Below are positions 44,738-53,257 of a stretch of DNA of 64,000 nt, piece after piece. Both the position numbers and the translations under genes were made by a program. Origin of the DNA: JBJFCE01 sp964437825 (GTDB taxonomy: Bacteria; Bacillota; Clostridia; Lachnospirales; Lachnospiraceae). The notes beneath the pieces are model-generated. The model was not told where the DNA came from. It did not search any database and saw only the letters and a program-made list of their open reading frames with translations. Position 1 is the stretch's first letter. Each line of letters begins with the position of its first letter. The DNA lies in NCBI GenBank assembly GCA_964437825.1, contig CAYTIH010000001.1:1-64000 (forward strand). Direction: 5' to 3'.

Positions 44738-44800
44738 GTTGGCAAGGTTCTGCCAGGCATAGGATCGATCCGTTACGCCTGAAACGGAGCGTAAGCGTAG
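44738..44800. repeat. Inverted fragment of repeat A
   Basis: CGTTACGCCTGAAACGGAGC (44771-44790) is the reverse complement of the CGCTCCGTTTCAGGCGTAACG region of repeat A copy 2, and TTGGCAAGGTTCTGCC resembles the inverted ACAGAACCTCGCCAAG region. The ends are missing. Confidence 0.6.
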
Positions 44801-44807
44801 GAATCAA

Positions 44808-44851
44808 GAAAACCCTTTCGCCGGACTTTTCATCCGATGAAAGGGTTTTCC
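44808..44851 (+). terminator. Terminator after the XRE gene
   Basis: Stem AAACCCTTTC / GAAAGGGTTTTC with an inner CCGGA/TCCG pairing, about 95 bases after the XRE stop. The T run after the stem is short. Confidence 0.65.
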
Positions 44852-44942
44852 TGCAAAACAATCCTTTATCATGTAGTCCTCATTCCGCAATTTGCGCAGA
44901 TGCGAACCTCATAGCTGTTCCCGTTACCTAAAAATCGTAACA

Positions 44943-46352
44943 TTAATAGGAATATGCTCCTGTCACCTGAATGCTAATACTGTTGGGATTGGTTACAAAA
45001 AAGTTATAAACCCCGTTCTGATCCACAGTGAAAGAATCAGCCACAGTGTCTGAACACAATATATAATGCTCCGATCCATCCGGATAAACAAGTCCAACCC
45101 TGACCGTATATCCCTTCGGACTGGTACTTGCCAAAATACTAACCTTATCTCCGCTTGACAGTGAAAAACCGGGCGCATAATATTGGATATTCGCAGGCAC
45201 ATTCCAATTAATATTCTGCATACTGCCATATGCCTGGATTCCGTCATCCATGAGTACGCTGGGAATATCCTCCACCTCATCGGGAAACAGTACATACTGC
45301 GTTACAGCAGGCACTTCCACCTCTATCTCCACCTTAGTAGCCTCATACCATTGATTCTGTGCATCCACAGTCTCTGCGCCGGCTGCATAGGCCGTGACGG
45401 AGCCTCCAAGCAGAAACCCTGCCATAATAACGGCTGCAAGTCCCCTTCTTACGGCGCAGCCGCGCTGATATTTTTTCATATTATGTATTCTCCTTTCCAA
45501 TCCGCTTTTAGAATCTGACAGCGCCACCATCAGATATTTCGAAGCCTTTTCGTCATGAACCGCTTCCTCCAAAATAATTGAAAAGTATTCCTTTGCAGTA
45601 AACTGCGCATCGCAATGGGTACATGCATGGATATCGCAGACGCATTCGGCCAGCTCCGCCATCCATTTGCGGACCATATACATGCATGGATTCCATATAT
45701 GTATGATACTTGCCCAAATTGCTTCCGTTTTGTAAAGCAGATCATGCTGTCTGCAGTGGGACAGCTCATGGGTCAGAATTACGCACAGCTCCTTCTCCGT
45801 ATAGGACCGAAACGGCAGCACAACGGTATGACGGCGTATCCCGGTTACAAACGGCGTCCTGATCATATCATTTCGAAGCAGTACTGCATTCTTTTTCACT
45901 CCCAGACGCTTTTGGATCTCCTGAAAAAGCGCAAGCGTGCCTGCATCCTCCTCGGGCGCGGAAGCCTGCAGCAGTCTGCGAAGCCGATAGGCGCGGCAGC
46001 ACCATAGAAGGGCCATAACGCACACTCCCGCTGCCCAGATAAGCATACATAGCTTAATCCCCTGACAGATCTCCGGCGTTCTCCTAAACAAAGGACTTTT
46101 GATTGCCCGTCCCTCTCCCACAATCAGGCTCTTGATCAGGAAATCATCCCGCTTATAAGCCAAAATCGCAAGAAATACCGCAGGAATCAGATATGCATGC
46201 AGGGTCATCCGAAGCAGCCGCCCCGCCAGTCTGCAGTCATTTCGCAGCGCCGTTTTCCTGAGCATCAGCCACAGCAGCGTAAAAACACCGCCCGTAATAC
46301 CGGTTGATACGATTGCAAATAACAGATACAGAAATAAATCAATCCAGCTCAT
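44943..46352 (-). CDS. BlaR1-like M56 membrane peptidase without a penicillin-binding sensor
   Basis: 469 aa. N-terminal membrane helices (about 1-65 and 98-118), cytoplasmic zinc protease with HELSH at 195-199 (ILTHELSHCRQHD), another helix (about 303-325), then an extracellular beta-rich domain (about 330-469). BlaR1 proteins carry a penicillin-binding domain there; none is seen, so the signal is probably not a beta-lactam bound covalently. On sensing, it should cleave the BlaI-like repressor. Its start overlaps blaI by 14 bases. Confidence 0.87.
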   Translation of the reverse strand: MSWIDLFLYLLFAIVSTGITGGVFTLLWLMLRKTALRNDCRLAGRLLRMTLHAYLIPAVFLAILAYKRDDFLIKSLIVGEGRAIKSPLFRRTPEICQGIKLCMLIWAAGVCVMALLWCCRAYRLRRLLQASAPEEDAGTLALFQEIQKRLGVKKNAVLLRNDMIRTPFVTGIRRHTVVLPFRSYTEKELCVILTHELSHCRQHDLLYKTEAIWASIIHIWNPCMYMVRKWMAELAECVCDIHACTHCDAQFTAKEYFSIILEEAVHDEKASKYLMVALSDSKSGLERRIHNMKKYQRGCAVRRGLAAVIMAGFLLGGSVTAYAAGAETVDAQNQWYEATKVEIEVEVPAVTQYVLFPDEVEDIPSVLMDDGIQAYGSMQNINWNVPANIQYYAPGFSLSSGDKVSILASTSPKGYTVRVGLVYPDGSEHYILCSDTVADSFTVDQNGVYNFFVTNPNSISIQVTGAYSY

Positions 46353-46722
46353 CGATTAAAGTTTTAATCTTCTCTACTTCATCCGGACGAAGCTTTCTTT
46401 CTTCGTTCAGTGCACAAAGAAGATCTCCTGCGTTATTGTTGCTCCAGAACTCAACACAGTTCTCGATCACTTTATTTCCATAGGTTTTTTCGCTGATGAG
46501 ACTCTGATAATAGAATGTACGTCCGGAACGATAGGAATTCAAATATCCCTTCTTAACCAAACGAGCCAGAAACGTCGATACGGTCTGCGGCTTCCATTCC
46601 TTCTGATATGCGGCATTTACGGCCTTTACAATATCCGGTAAGGTTAATTCAACTTCCGAATGCCAGATCACCTTCATAACCAGCTGTTCACATTCTGTTA
46701 AATTTGTCCTATTTCTGCTCAT
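46339..46722 (-). CDS. BlaI/MecI/CopY-family repressor
   Basis: 127 aa. Winged helix typical of BlaI (LTECEQLVMKVIWHSEVELTLPDIV, then WKPQTVSTFLARLVKKGYL) and a C-terminal dimer helix region. It represses its own operon with the M56 protease, which would inactivate it by cleavage. Operator-like TGTAA/TTACA elements surround its promoter (46765-46823). Confidence 0.93.
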   Translation of the reverse strand: MSRNRTNLTECEQLVMKVIWHSEVELTLPDIVKAVNAAYQKEWKPQTVSTFLARLVKKGYLNSYRSGRTFYYQSLISEKTYGNKVIENCVEFWSNNNAGDLLCALNEERKLRPDEVEKIKTLIDELD

Positions 46723-46764
46723 AGTTTCTCCTTTTCTTTCGGATAAAACTGTTCATGTAACCTG

Positions 46765-46793
46765 ACTATAGCATAATTTATAATCGGTTACAA
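46765..46793 (-). promoter_or_regulatory. Promoter of the blaI-blaR1-like operon
   Basis: Minus strand TTGTAA (46788-46793), 17 bases, TATAGT (46765-46770). TTGTAACC at the -35 and GGTTACA just after the -10 form inverted half-sites, as expected for BlaI control. Confidence 0.75.
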
Positions 46794-46806
46794 TCGTCAT
46801 TTATCC

Positions 46807-46823
46807 GATTACTCCTTGTAATC
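46807..46823. promoter_or_regulatory. 17-bp palindrome upstream of blaI-like gene
   Basis: GATTAC, five bases, GTAATC. Contains the TTAC/GTAA half-sites of BlaI-type operators and lies just upstream of the -35. Confidence 0.55.
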
Positions 46824-46868
46824 TTTGTTTTTTATATAATAGAGACCCGAAGTCCCCATTATTTCATA

Positions 46869-46983
46869 TTTGGTGCTTCATCGCCTGCTTCGCAGACTGC
46901 TTGCTCGTTAATGGCGCATGAAAAACAAATGCCGCTTCGCGTCGCTTGTTTTTCTTTTGCGCTCATTATATCATACTCGCAAG
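46869..46983. repeat. Repeat B, copy 2
   Basis: Shares four blocks with 8-120 but in another order: TTTGGTGCTTCATCGCC, ATGCCGCTTCG, TCGCTTGTTTTTCTTTT, then CATTATATCATACTCGCAAG. It lies downstream of the GatD-like gene. Apart from the blaI promoter region, it is the only structure seen between 46723 and 47027. Confidence 0.7.
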
Positions 46984-47027
46984 AAAATTCAAATAAGGCT
47001 TTTGCGGTGCCTCGGGCAGGGTAACGG

Positions 47028-47759
47028 CTACAGCAGTACAAATTCCGCAGCCTCATACTGCTTCACCCTCTCCTCATAAGCATCTCTGGCGGCCTCCTCG
47101 TAGACCAGTACCGGGTTCTTTACGCCCAGCAGTCTTTGAATATAAAGTGCAAAATCCGGATTCAGGATTAAAAGAGGGCCGATCGTATACGTTCCCATGA
47201 AATTCTTCCTGCGTACACCCTCATACTTTGTTTCCCGATTGATGCCGTCCCCTTTGGTAACCTCATACAGATATTCCTTTGAATTATCCCCATAGCTTTG
47301 GGTAAACTGGTTTTTAAAGCCCACCAGCTTGATTCCGTCGAGCATTCCCATGACAGCCGAATTGTAACGGTCAAACATCTTCCTTTTCGCAGTATAATGA
47401 AACACGGAAAGTCCCTCTATCTTCGAACCATCCTCGTTTTCAATGGTATCCCAGAACACCTCCATCGCATTTCCGGTGATCAAAAAAATCACGTTCTGAT
47501 CAATCAATTCCCGGATTCTGTCCACATAGGGCCTGAGCTTTGCAATGACCAGCTCCTGCTGATGCTCCGTCATGGGACCCATATAAATCATATCGGGCTT
47601 TTCCGTTACAAAATGAGGGACCTCGCTCAGCGCATCCTCCACATATTCCGCATCGGGGACGCAAAGCTTCAGGTAACGAATGTTTGCATGATCTCCGTAC
47701 AGGTTTGCAATCTCCGGAAACAATGTTTCTATTCTGAGCTTTCCCGCCTGCTCACTCAT
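47028..47759 (-). CDS. GatD-like glutamine amidotransferase lacking catalytic residues
   Basis: 243 aa, aligned by eye to GatD, the glutaminase subunit of the lipid II amidating complex. The fold signature is clear (LRIETLFPEIANLYGDHANIRYL; GTYTIGPLLILNPD), but the nucleophile motif CGGYQ is TGNAM here (T95), the GGGQ motif is GPMT, and the HGP of the catalytic His is IGP (I193). It is therefore probably inactive as a glutaminase. Translationally coupled (ATGA overlap) to the MurT-like gene, so the complex likely still forms but does something else. Confidence 0.82.
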   Translation of the reverse strand: MSEQAGKLRIETLFPEIANLYGDHANIRYLKLCVPDAEYVEDALSEVPHFVTEKPDMIYMGPMTEHQQELVIAKLRPYVDRIRELIDQNVIFLITGNAMEVFWDTIENEDGSKIEGLSVFHYTAKRKMFDRYNSAVMGMLDGIKLVGFKNQFTQSYGDNSKEYLYEVTKGDGINRETKYEGVRRKNFMGTYTIGPLLILNPDFALYIQRLLGVKNPVLVYEEAARDAYEERVKQYEAAEFVLL

Positions 47760-49129
47760 CCCTTTTCCGCCTCCCTCTTTTTTATCAGTTCTACGATCAT
47801 GCCGTCCAGCTTCTTGGACAAAGCAGGCTTATAGCACTGATGGAGCACAAATACCTTGTCCGTACCCTCGAAATCCAGATAATTCGGAGCTTCCTCATCC
47901 GTCATGCCGATGATGATCTTTTCTGCAGGAATTCCGGCCATGATGAGTCTCAGTTTCTGGTCCTTGGCACGATTGCCGGGAATCACAATATGTTTGATCA
48001 GTGGAGAAGCAAGCTTCTCATAATCACAGTCATACATCCATGTCATATTTTCCAATACCTTTTCATCATCCAGCAAAAACAAAAGCTCCTTCGTACCCGG
48101 CTCCTTTGACAAGTAATCAAAAACAACAGAGCAGGCCACAGGGTTATGCTCTTTTGCCATATGGTCTATAACATCAATACCGCCGACCGTAATCTTATTG
48201 TATCTGGTATCCACAATATGAAGTCTTGAAAACCCGTCCCTGATCTGATCCGGCGTCAGGCCCATTTCTCTTAGCAGCGTGGTTACCGTTACCTGATTGT
48301 ATACGTTAAAGATACTGTCGCTGATCAGGTCATAACGTTCCTGCGTTCCCCGCTCGTTTAAAGTCAAATACTTCTCGCCGAAGTGCACCTCGGCCTCGTA
48401 ATCCGGAACCGGCGATGAAAATCCGCAGCTTGGACAATGCGCCTTCCCGATCTGATGATATCTGACATACTCATATTCCAGCCTTGCCGCACATTTCGGG
48501 CATATCTGACAGTCATTGATGATATTCCGGCAGGTCTCGGTATCCGTCGGCAGACGCTTGATACTGTAATAAACTCTCTCGTTTTCCGGTGCAACGCCGC
48601 TGCTGATCAGATCATCCGCATTTAAAATCATTTTGGTCTCCGGCTGCATATAGGCGGAGATGATATTGGCTATATATTCCGAATGCGCATTGCGCAAAAT
48701 GGAATCGCGGAACAAATTCGTGCATACGACATAATCCGGCTTGATGTACGGGTAGATGTGCATGGAGCTTCGTTCATCGATTTCAATGACGCCCCATTCA
48801 TTTCTGGATTTTCCGCCAAACGTGGAATTGATCAGAAATGCGCTCGCCACTCCGGCCTTGGTATTCGAACCGCTGCGATTGTTCGTGGTTTTGATTCCCT
48901 CCGCTGCCAGCAGATCCACTAACAGATTTGAAACTGTCGTTTTTCCGTTGGTTCCGGTAACACCGATCAAATGCTTCGGTTTTTCAATTTGTCCCATAAA
49001 ATCCGGGCAAAGCTTAAGCGCCAGCTTACCCGGGAAAAAAGTGGCGTTCATTCCCAGCAGTTTCTGCGTTCCCCTGGCCAGCTTTCCCATGAACATAGCC
49101 AGATAGAATCTTGATGTCTTCCTTGCCAT
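47756..49129 (-). CDS. MurT-like Mur ligase family protein (divergent)
   Basis: 457 aa. ATP-binding loop VTGTNGKTT (about 57-65), middle Mur-ligase domain containing a zinc ribbon (C210, C213, C232, C235; CPKC...CPSC) as in MurT, and a C-terminal DUF1727-type domain. MurT with GatD amidates the glutamate of lipid II. The segment TNLFRDSILRNAHSEY differs from the usual NLFRDQLDRYGE, and its partner lacks a glutaminase site, so this appears to be a paralogue, possibly using ammonia or another substrate. AAAGGAG before the ATG. Confidence 0.85.
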   Translation of the reverse strand: MARKTSRFYLAMFMGKLARGTQKLLGMNATFFPGKLALKLCPDFMGQIEKPKHLIGVTGTNGKTTVSNLLVDLLAAEGIKTTNNRSGSNTKAGVASAFLINSTFGGKSRNEWGVIEIDERSSMHIYPYIKPDYVVCTNLFRDSILRNAHSEYIANIISAYMQPETKMILNADDLISSGVAPENERVYYSIKRLPTDTETCRNIINDCQICPKCAARLEYEYVRYHQIGKAHCPSCGFSSPVPDYEAEVHFGEKYLTLNERGTQERYDLISDSIFNVYNQVTVTTLLREMGLTPDQIRDGFSRLHIVDTRYNKITVGGIDVIDHMAKEHNPVACSVVFDYLSKEPGTKELLFLLDDEKVLENMTWMYDCDYEKLASPLIKHIVIPGNRAKDQKLRLIMAGIPAEKIIIGMTDEEAPNYLDFEGTDKVFVLHQCYKPALSKKLDGMIVELIKKREAEKG

Positions 49130-49338
49130 TTGTACTCCTTTATAGCCTGGAGCATACAGCCGCCGCAGGCGTCTGCATCTTCATATTTCTTTCCAATAGA
49201 CTGCTCGCTTTTAATCGAATTATTCGCAGCAATCCGGACTATATTTGCATGATTTTTTACGCATTCATTCTACTATCTGTCCGTGCAAAAAGCAATATCT
49301 CCGGTCACATCCGACCTGCACCGGTCTTCCCGGCATTC

Positions 49339-50646
49339 CTAGCGTTTGATAACCTCCAGCAGTGCTTTCAACACCTCATCCCGGTGGAACGGCTTCATGA
49401 TAAACCTGGCCGCACCGATCCGCAGCGCCTTGATTACCTTCTGCTGCTGTCCCGCCGCAGTAATCATGATTACCTTCGCATCCGGATACGCCGTCATAAT
49501 CTTCTCAAGCGCTTCCACGCCGTCCATGACAGGCATCGTAATATCCAGCGTAATCAAATCGGGCCGGTATTCGCTGTATGCTTCGAAAGCCTCTTTTCCG
49601 TTCGCAGCCTCCGCTACAACCGTATAGCCCTCTCCTTCCGCCAAATCACGCAGCGCCGTACGAATCAACGCCGAATCATCCACAATTACAATCGTACCCT
49701 TGCTGTCGGCCGTAACTTTGCTGCCCGCTTTCTTTTCCATATTCATTTCATAGGGCGCCTGACCGGGACGCAGATCTTCATCCACGGACAAGAGCAGCTG
49801 CAATTCATGACCTTCCAGGTAAATCGGAATCACATATCCGGTTCCCTCCACCCTCTGGTTTTCATAGGCAAACGGGGACTCCATGTCCACATCAACGCCT
49901 TTTTCGCTTATATCCGTTGCCAGCAGTCCGCTGCAGATATTGACAAATTCTCCCAATACGTCAAAAACACTGCTGTTTAATGTGTCAAAGCTTTCTTTGG
50001 CATACCCGGAAGCTAACGAAAGAATCCCGTCAGGCTCATGTTCACCTGCAAAGGCAAGATAGATCTGATGATCCCCCGTCATTCTCTGACCGGCCAGACA
50101 TTGATATTCATAATTCTCCACACGATGAATCCGTCCGATATAAAAATCAGTCGATACAAACCGTGTGATATTTCTAAGTACAAGTGCTGTCAGCTCCGTA
50201 ACAAACGGTTTGGCGGAAAAGGCAAACAGCGGGACAATGTCATCAATATTGTCCTTTTTCAGAGCCTTCATTTCTTCATCGGAAAAGCCCTCGTCCTTCT
50301 GAAACTCAGTCAGATAGCCGTCCAGATCATTCAGCGCAATGCATTTTTTTTCAGCCAATATCTGCAAAAACTTCATAAAAACGTTTCCCTGCTGATCGAG
50401 GAGCTCGGATAACTGACCTACCGTAATATATCCTTTATCCAGTGCAATATCTCCAAAACGCTTATCCTGCTGGGTTTGCAGATAATTAATCTCCTCCGCC
50501 TGATCCTCGGTCAAATATCCGGCTGCTACTGCAATTGTCCCTAGTTTTACTCTGGCACGGCTTTGCTGCTGTAAGATTTCCGCCAGAGTCTCCTTTGTGA
50601 TTACATTTTTTTTCGTCAGAAATTCTCCAAATAACTGACTAAACAT
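49339..50646 (-). CDS. Fused MshEN-like, CheX-like and response-regulator receiver protein
   Basis: 435 aa, three parts. Residues 1-110 carry two repeats like the MshEN/GspE N-terminal domain (KLGTIAVAAGYLTEDQAEEI and RFGDIALDKGYITVGQLSEL); about 135-295 resembles the CheX/CheC phosphatase; 316-435 is a receiver with DD near 323, phospho-acceptor D368 (LDITMPVMDG), T396 and K418. It may be a self-regulated phospho-signal protein; MshEN domains in other proteins bind c-di-GMP, which is only a suggestion here. No kinase adjacent. The start lies next to repeat C, which gives the GGAG site. Confidence 0.82.
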   Translation of the reverse strand: MFSQLFGEFLTKKNVITKETLAEILQQQSRARVKLGTIAVAAGYLTEDQAEEINYLQTQQDKRFGDIALDKGYITVGQLSELLDQQGNVFMKFLQILAEKKCIALNDLDGYLTEFQKDEGFSDEEMKALKKDNIDDIVPLFAFSAKPFVTELTALVLRNITRFVSTDFYIGRIHRVENYEYQCLAGQRMTGDHQIYLAFAGEHEPDGILSLASGYAKESFDTLNSSVFDVLGEFVNICSGLLATDISEKGVDVDMESPFAYENQRVEGTGYVIPIYLEGHELQLLLSVDEDLRPGQAPYEMNMEKKAGSKVTADSKGTIVIVDDSALIRTALRDLAEGEGYTVVAEAANGKEAFEAYSEYRPDLITLDITMPVMDGVEALEKIMTAYPDAKVIMITAAGQQQKVIKALRIGAARFIMKPFHRDEVLKALLEVIKR

Positions 50647-50653
50647 ATATCAT

Positions 50654-50748
50654 TCTCCATTTCTGAGCGACTTGTCAAAGCTATTTGTTTTCGCCCGGAA
50701 ACAAACAGCCGATTGAAAAATAAGCTATCGGGCTTATTTTTCAATCTA
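50654..50748. repeat. Repeat C, copy 2
   Basis: CTCCATTTCTGAGCGACTTG, then CAAAGCTATTTGTTTTCGC and a perfect stem ATTGAAAAATAAGC / GCTTATTTTTCAAT. It sits 8 bases from the start of the CheX-receiver gene and contains its ribosome-binding site. Confidence 0.8.
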
Positions 50749-50840
50749 TTCTCTCTTTTGATTTTATCCGGTTGTTGAAACATAGCTTCATTGTACTATA
50801 AATTGTCCCCGATAAGAAGACTATTTTTTGATTTATTTTC

Positions 50841-50868
50841 ATGGATAACATCCATGGATGTTATCCAT
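50841..50868. promoter_or_regulatory. 28-bp perfect palindrome
   Basis: Two perfect 14-bp arms with no spacer: ATGGATAACATCCA and TGGATGTTATCCAT, flanked by TTTTC and GAAAA. Between the MntP-like gene's terminator and the CheX-receiver gene. It looks like a dimer-binding operator; the factor is unknown. Confidence 0.7.
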
Positions 50869-50872
50869 TTGA

Positions 50873-50911
50873 AAAGGACAGGCCGCATGAAGCGGGTCCT
50901 GCCCTTTCTAT
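50873..50911 (-). terminator. Terminator after the MntP-like gene
   Basis: Minus-strand stem GGGCAGGACCCGC / GCGGCCTGTCC with a TTCAT loop followed by TTTT. Confidence 0.75.
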
Positions 50912-50939
50912 GAGGAAACATATGTGTATGAGTAAAGCG

Positions 50940-51509
50940 TTATCCAAGCCGAATCAGGATATCCGAACCGGTAAAAATCAAGAGTGCGGCTCCGATCCAG
51001 TAAATCTTCTTGTTTTGTCTATAGCCCAGACGATATCCCCAGTACATTCCCAGAAAAACAAATACTACGGTAGTCGCCTCCAAAATAATCAATACCGTCA
51101 GATAGGAGACCTGTAAGAAGCCAAACCCGATTCCGGCCAGCAATACATCCAGACTGGTCAGCATGGCAAGGATATTGATTTTCTTGAAGCGGATATCCAT
51201 TCTTTTTTCCAAAAACAGTTTTCGGTCCATCGCCTTTACGGCAAACCGGATTCCGATCACCAGAAACAAAATGGCGGCCATCTTATCCCAAGGGTCTGTC
51301 ACTTTTTCCGTTTTTTCCACGAATAGCGGAATATCAGTGATCAGCGTTCCGGCCGAAAGCGCCGCAAATTGCCAAAGCGCAAAGATCAAAGCCGTAAGCA
51401 GCATGTCTCTTTTACTGATTCTGGCGAGCAATGCTCCCTGATATGCAACGGCGATCAGAACATCCACGGATAATCCGATGCTTGCTATGATTAACAGTTC
51501 CAGACTCAT
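50940..51509 (-). CDS. MntP-like metal efflux membrane protein
   Basis: 189 aa, six predicted helices in two related halves, each with the Ser-x-Asp motif of the MntP/DUF204 family (GLSVDVLIAVAYQG and TSLDVLLAGIGFG). Members export manganese in other bacteria; here the substrate is inferred. Sequence is divergent from typical MntP, so a related sporulation or transport protein is possible. AGAGGTGG precedes the ATG. Confidence 0.75.
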   Translation of the reverse strand: MSLELLIIASIGLSVDVLIAVAYQGALLARISKRDMLLTALIFALWQFAALSAGTLITDIPLFVEKTEKVTDPWDKMAAILFLVIGIRFAVKAMDRKLFLEKRMDIRFKKINILAMLTSLDVLLAGIGFGFLQVSYLTVLIILEATTVVFVFLGMYWGYRLGYRQNKKIYWIGAALLIFTGSDILIRLG

Positions 51510-51556
51510 GCCGCACCACCTCTCTGTTATGATAGTTGCCTCTCCTGCTCCAATCT

Positions 51557-53227
51557 TTAACGGGATGTACCATCAATGGCTCCCGTACGGATGATAAATT
51601 TCACGGAAGATTCCAGATCCTCAGGCGCTCCGCTGTATGTCGTATAATCGTCTGCAATATCAAGTACGGCGGAAAGCCTCTCCGCAAATTCTACGGCTCC
51701 TTCCACATCCGTATCCGAAACAGCGTCGGCCAGAACCTGAATTCCTTCCCTGTCAAAGGTATCCATGCCGTCATACAGCGTATGGGCGCCCTCCTGCAAA
51801 GCAGCGGCTCCCTCTGACGCCTGTTTGATACCGGCATCCAGCTGCGCCGTTCCCTGTAGCAGCAATGTCAGGTCTCCGCTTCCGGAAGCTACGGCTTGAT
51901 ACATTGCATCCATTTGTCCCAGCAGAGTATAGATCTGTTTCGCGGATGCTGCGTAACCGCTTACGGTAGCCGGATCCATTCCCATTACGCTGCCGGAATC
52001 CATTCCTAAAATAACAACACAGTAAGCATATTCCTCAGGTAATCCTGCTGCCATGGCCTGTTCCAGTCCCTGCGTTGCCGCTGCAAATTTTTCATGCGCC
52101 GGTACCAGCTGCTCCGCCATACCGGTCAGGCTGTCGCCAAGCTGCCGTACACCCGAAAGCACTCTGCCGCTTCCCTGGGAAATCTCATCCAGTCCTGCTG
52201 CCAGGCTATCCGCACCCTCTGCAAGCTCCCTGCTGCCGCCGACAAGCCGGGTCGAGCTGTCTGCCAGGATATCCATGGAATCATTCAGCTGCATAAGCTG
52301 ATCGGATACTCCGCTGAAATCAATTTCATCCGTAAGCTCCACCGTAGAAAAGGAATCCGGCAGAATCATTGACAGGGTCATATCCAGACTGAAATCAATC
52401 ACATCCGCACTGACCTCCACATAATCGGGAATCTCCGCATCCAGCCCGGATACATCCACACCCTGTGCTTCCAGTTCTTCCTGATTCAGATTATCTAAAT
52501 CCAGATTCTCCTTCAGCCCCGGAAATGCGAGTCCCACAACAATATCATGATTCCCTTCAGAGATAATCTTTCCGTTGGTAACGGACACATTACTGAACCG
52601 GTCTAACGAAAGCATCATGCCGCTGACCACTGCAAACGGAATATAAAGCTCCGTTTCTTCTCCTCCAATGGTCACTGTCTGTGTTACATGATTACTATAA
52701 TCAAAACGAATCGTTACATGACCGCTCTTTCCTGCAAGCTCCTGCGGCGTAATTTCCTCCCCGTCCAGATAATAGGTCAGGGAAATTTCTACCGGAAGCT
52801 GACGATCCGTTGTTCCCTGATAGTAAACATCGCTGCCTTCTGCATTCCATACGATTTCGTCCCCTTTTCCCGCAGTATAAGTGCCGTCCCCTTTTACGTT
52901 TTCAATCTGCTCCAGCGTCGTTGCATCCTCCAGCGTATCGGCGCCCTGCGCATTTTTCAGCCAGTTGCTGACAATGATCTGATCCGTATTTCCGGAAGCA
53001 TCCGTAATCACATACACCGTTTCTTCTTTTCCGGCTTCACTGCTGTGAGAAACCGTCTGCTGCTCAAGCACCTCAGTCAAAATCTCCTGTGAAGGCGACT
53101 CCTCCTCTTTTTCCGCTGCCTGAACGCCCTCTGCGCTTAAACCGCTGAGTTCATAAATTCCCGCTCCGGTTCCGATCAGCGCTGCCGTAATCCCAAGTGC
53201 AATCCATTTCAAAGTTTTCTTTTTCAT
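51557..53227 (-). CDS. Secreted heptad-repeat protein (YhgE/Pip-related)
   Basis: About 556 aa. N-terminal signal or anchor helix (about 6-25), then an extracellular beta region (60-290) and a region of L..G-type heptad repeats (about 320-520) typical of the YhgE/Pip group, but the usual C-terminal membrane block is missing. Start 53227 has GGAGG 9 bases upstream and places the signal at the N-terminus. It follows the MMPL transporter gene by 30 bases, so it is probably a partner of that exporter, possibly an envelope-spanning adaptor. Confidence 0.8.
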   Translation of the reverse strand: MKKKTLKWIALGITAALIGTGAGIYELSGLSAEGVQAAEKEEESPSQEILTEVLEQQTVSHSSEAGKEETVYVITDASGNTDQIIVSNWLKNAQGADTLEDATTLEQIENVKGDGTYTAGKGDEIVWNAEGSDVYYQGTTDRQLPVEISLTYYLDGEEITPQELAGKSGHVTIRFDYSNHVTQTVTIGGEETELYIPFAVVSGMMLSLDRFSNVSVTNGKIISEGNHDIVVGLAFPGLKENLDLDNLNQEELEAQGVDVSGLDAEIPDYVEVSADVIDFSLDMTLSMILPDSFSTVELTDEIDFSGVSDQLMQLNDSMDILADSSTRLVGGSRELAEGADSLAAGLDEISQGSGRVLSGVRQLGDSLTGMAEQLVPAHEKFAAATQGLEQAMAAGLPEEYAYCVVILGMDSGSVMGMDPATVSGYAASAKQIYTLLGQMDAMYQAVASGSGDLTLLLQGTAQLDAGIKQASEGAAALQEGAHTLYDGMDTFDREGIQVLADAVSDTDVEGAVEFAERLSAVLDIADDYTTYSGAPEDLESSVKFIIRTGAIDGTSR

Positions 53228-53257
53228 ATTGCAAATCCTCCAATTCTTCTCATCCAT

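Noticed and set aside
46859..47056. 65-aa minus-strand frame before the MurT/GatD region
   Set aside because: Translation of repeat B overlapping the end of the GatD-like gene; low complexity and no domain.
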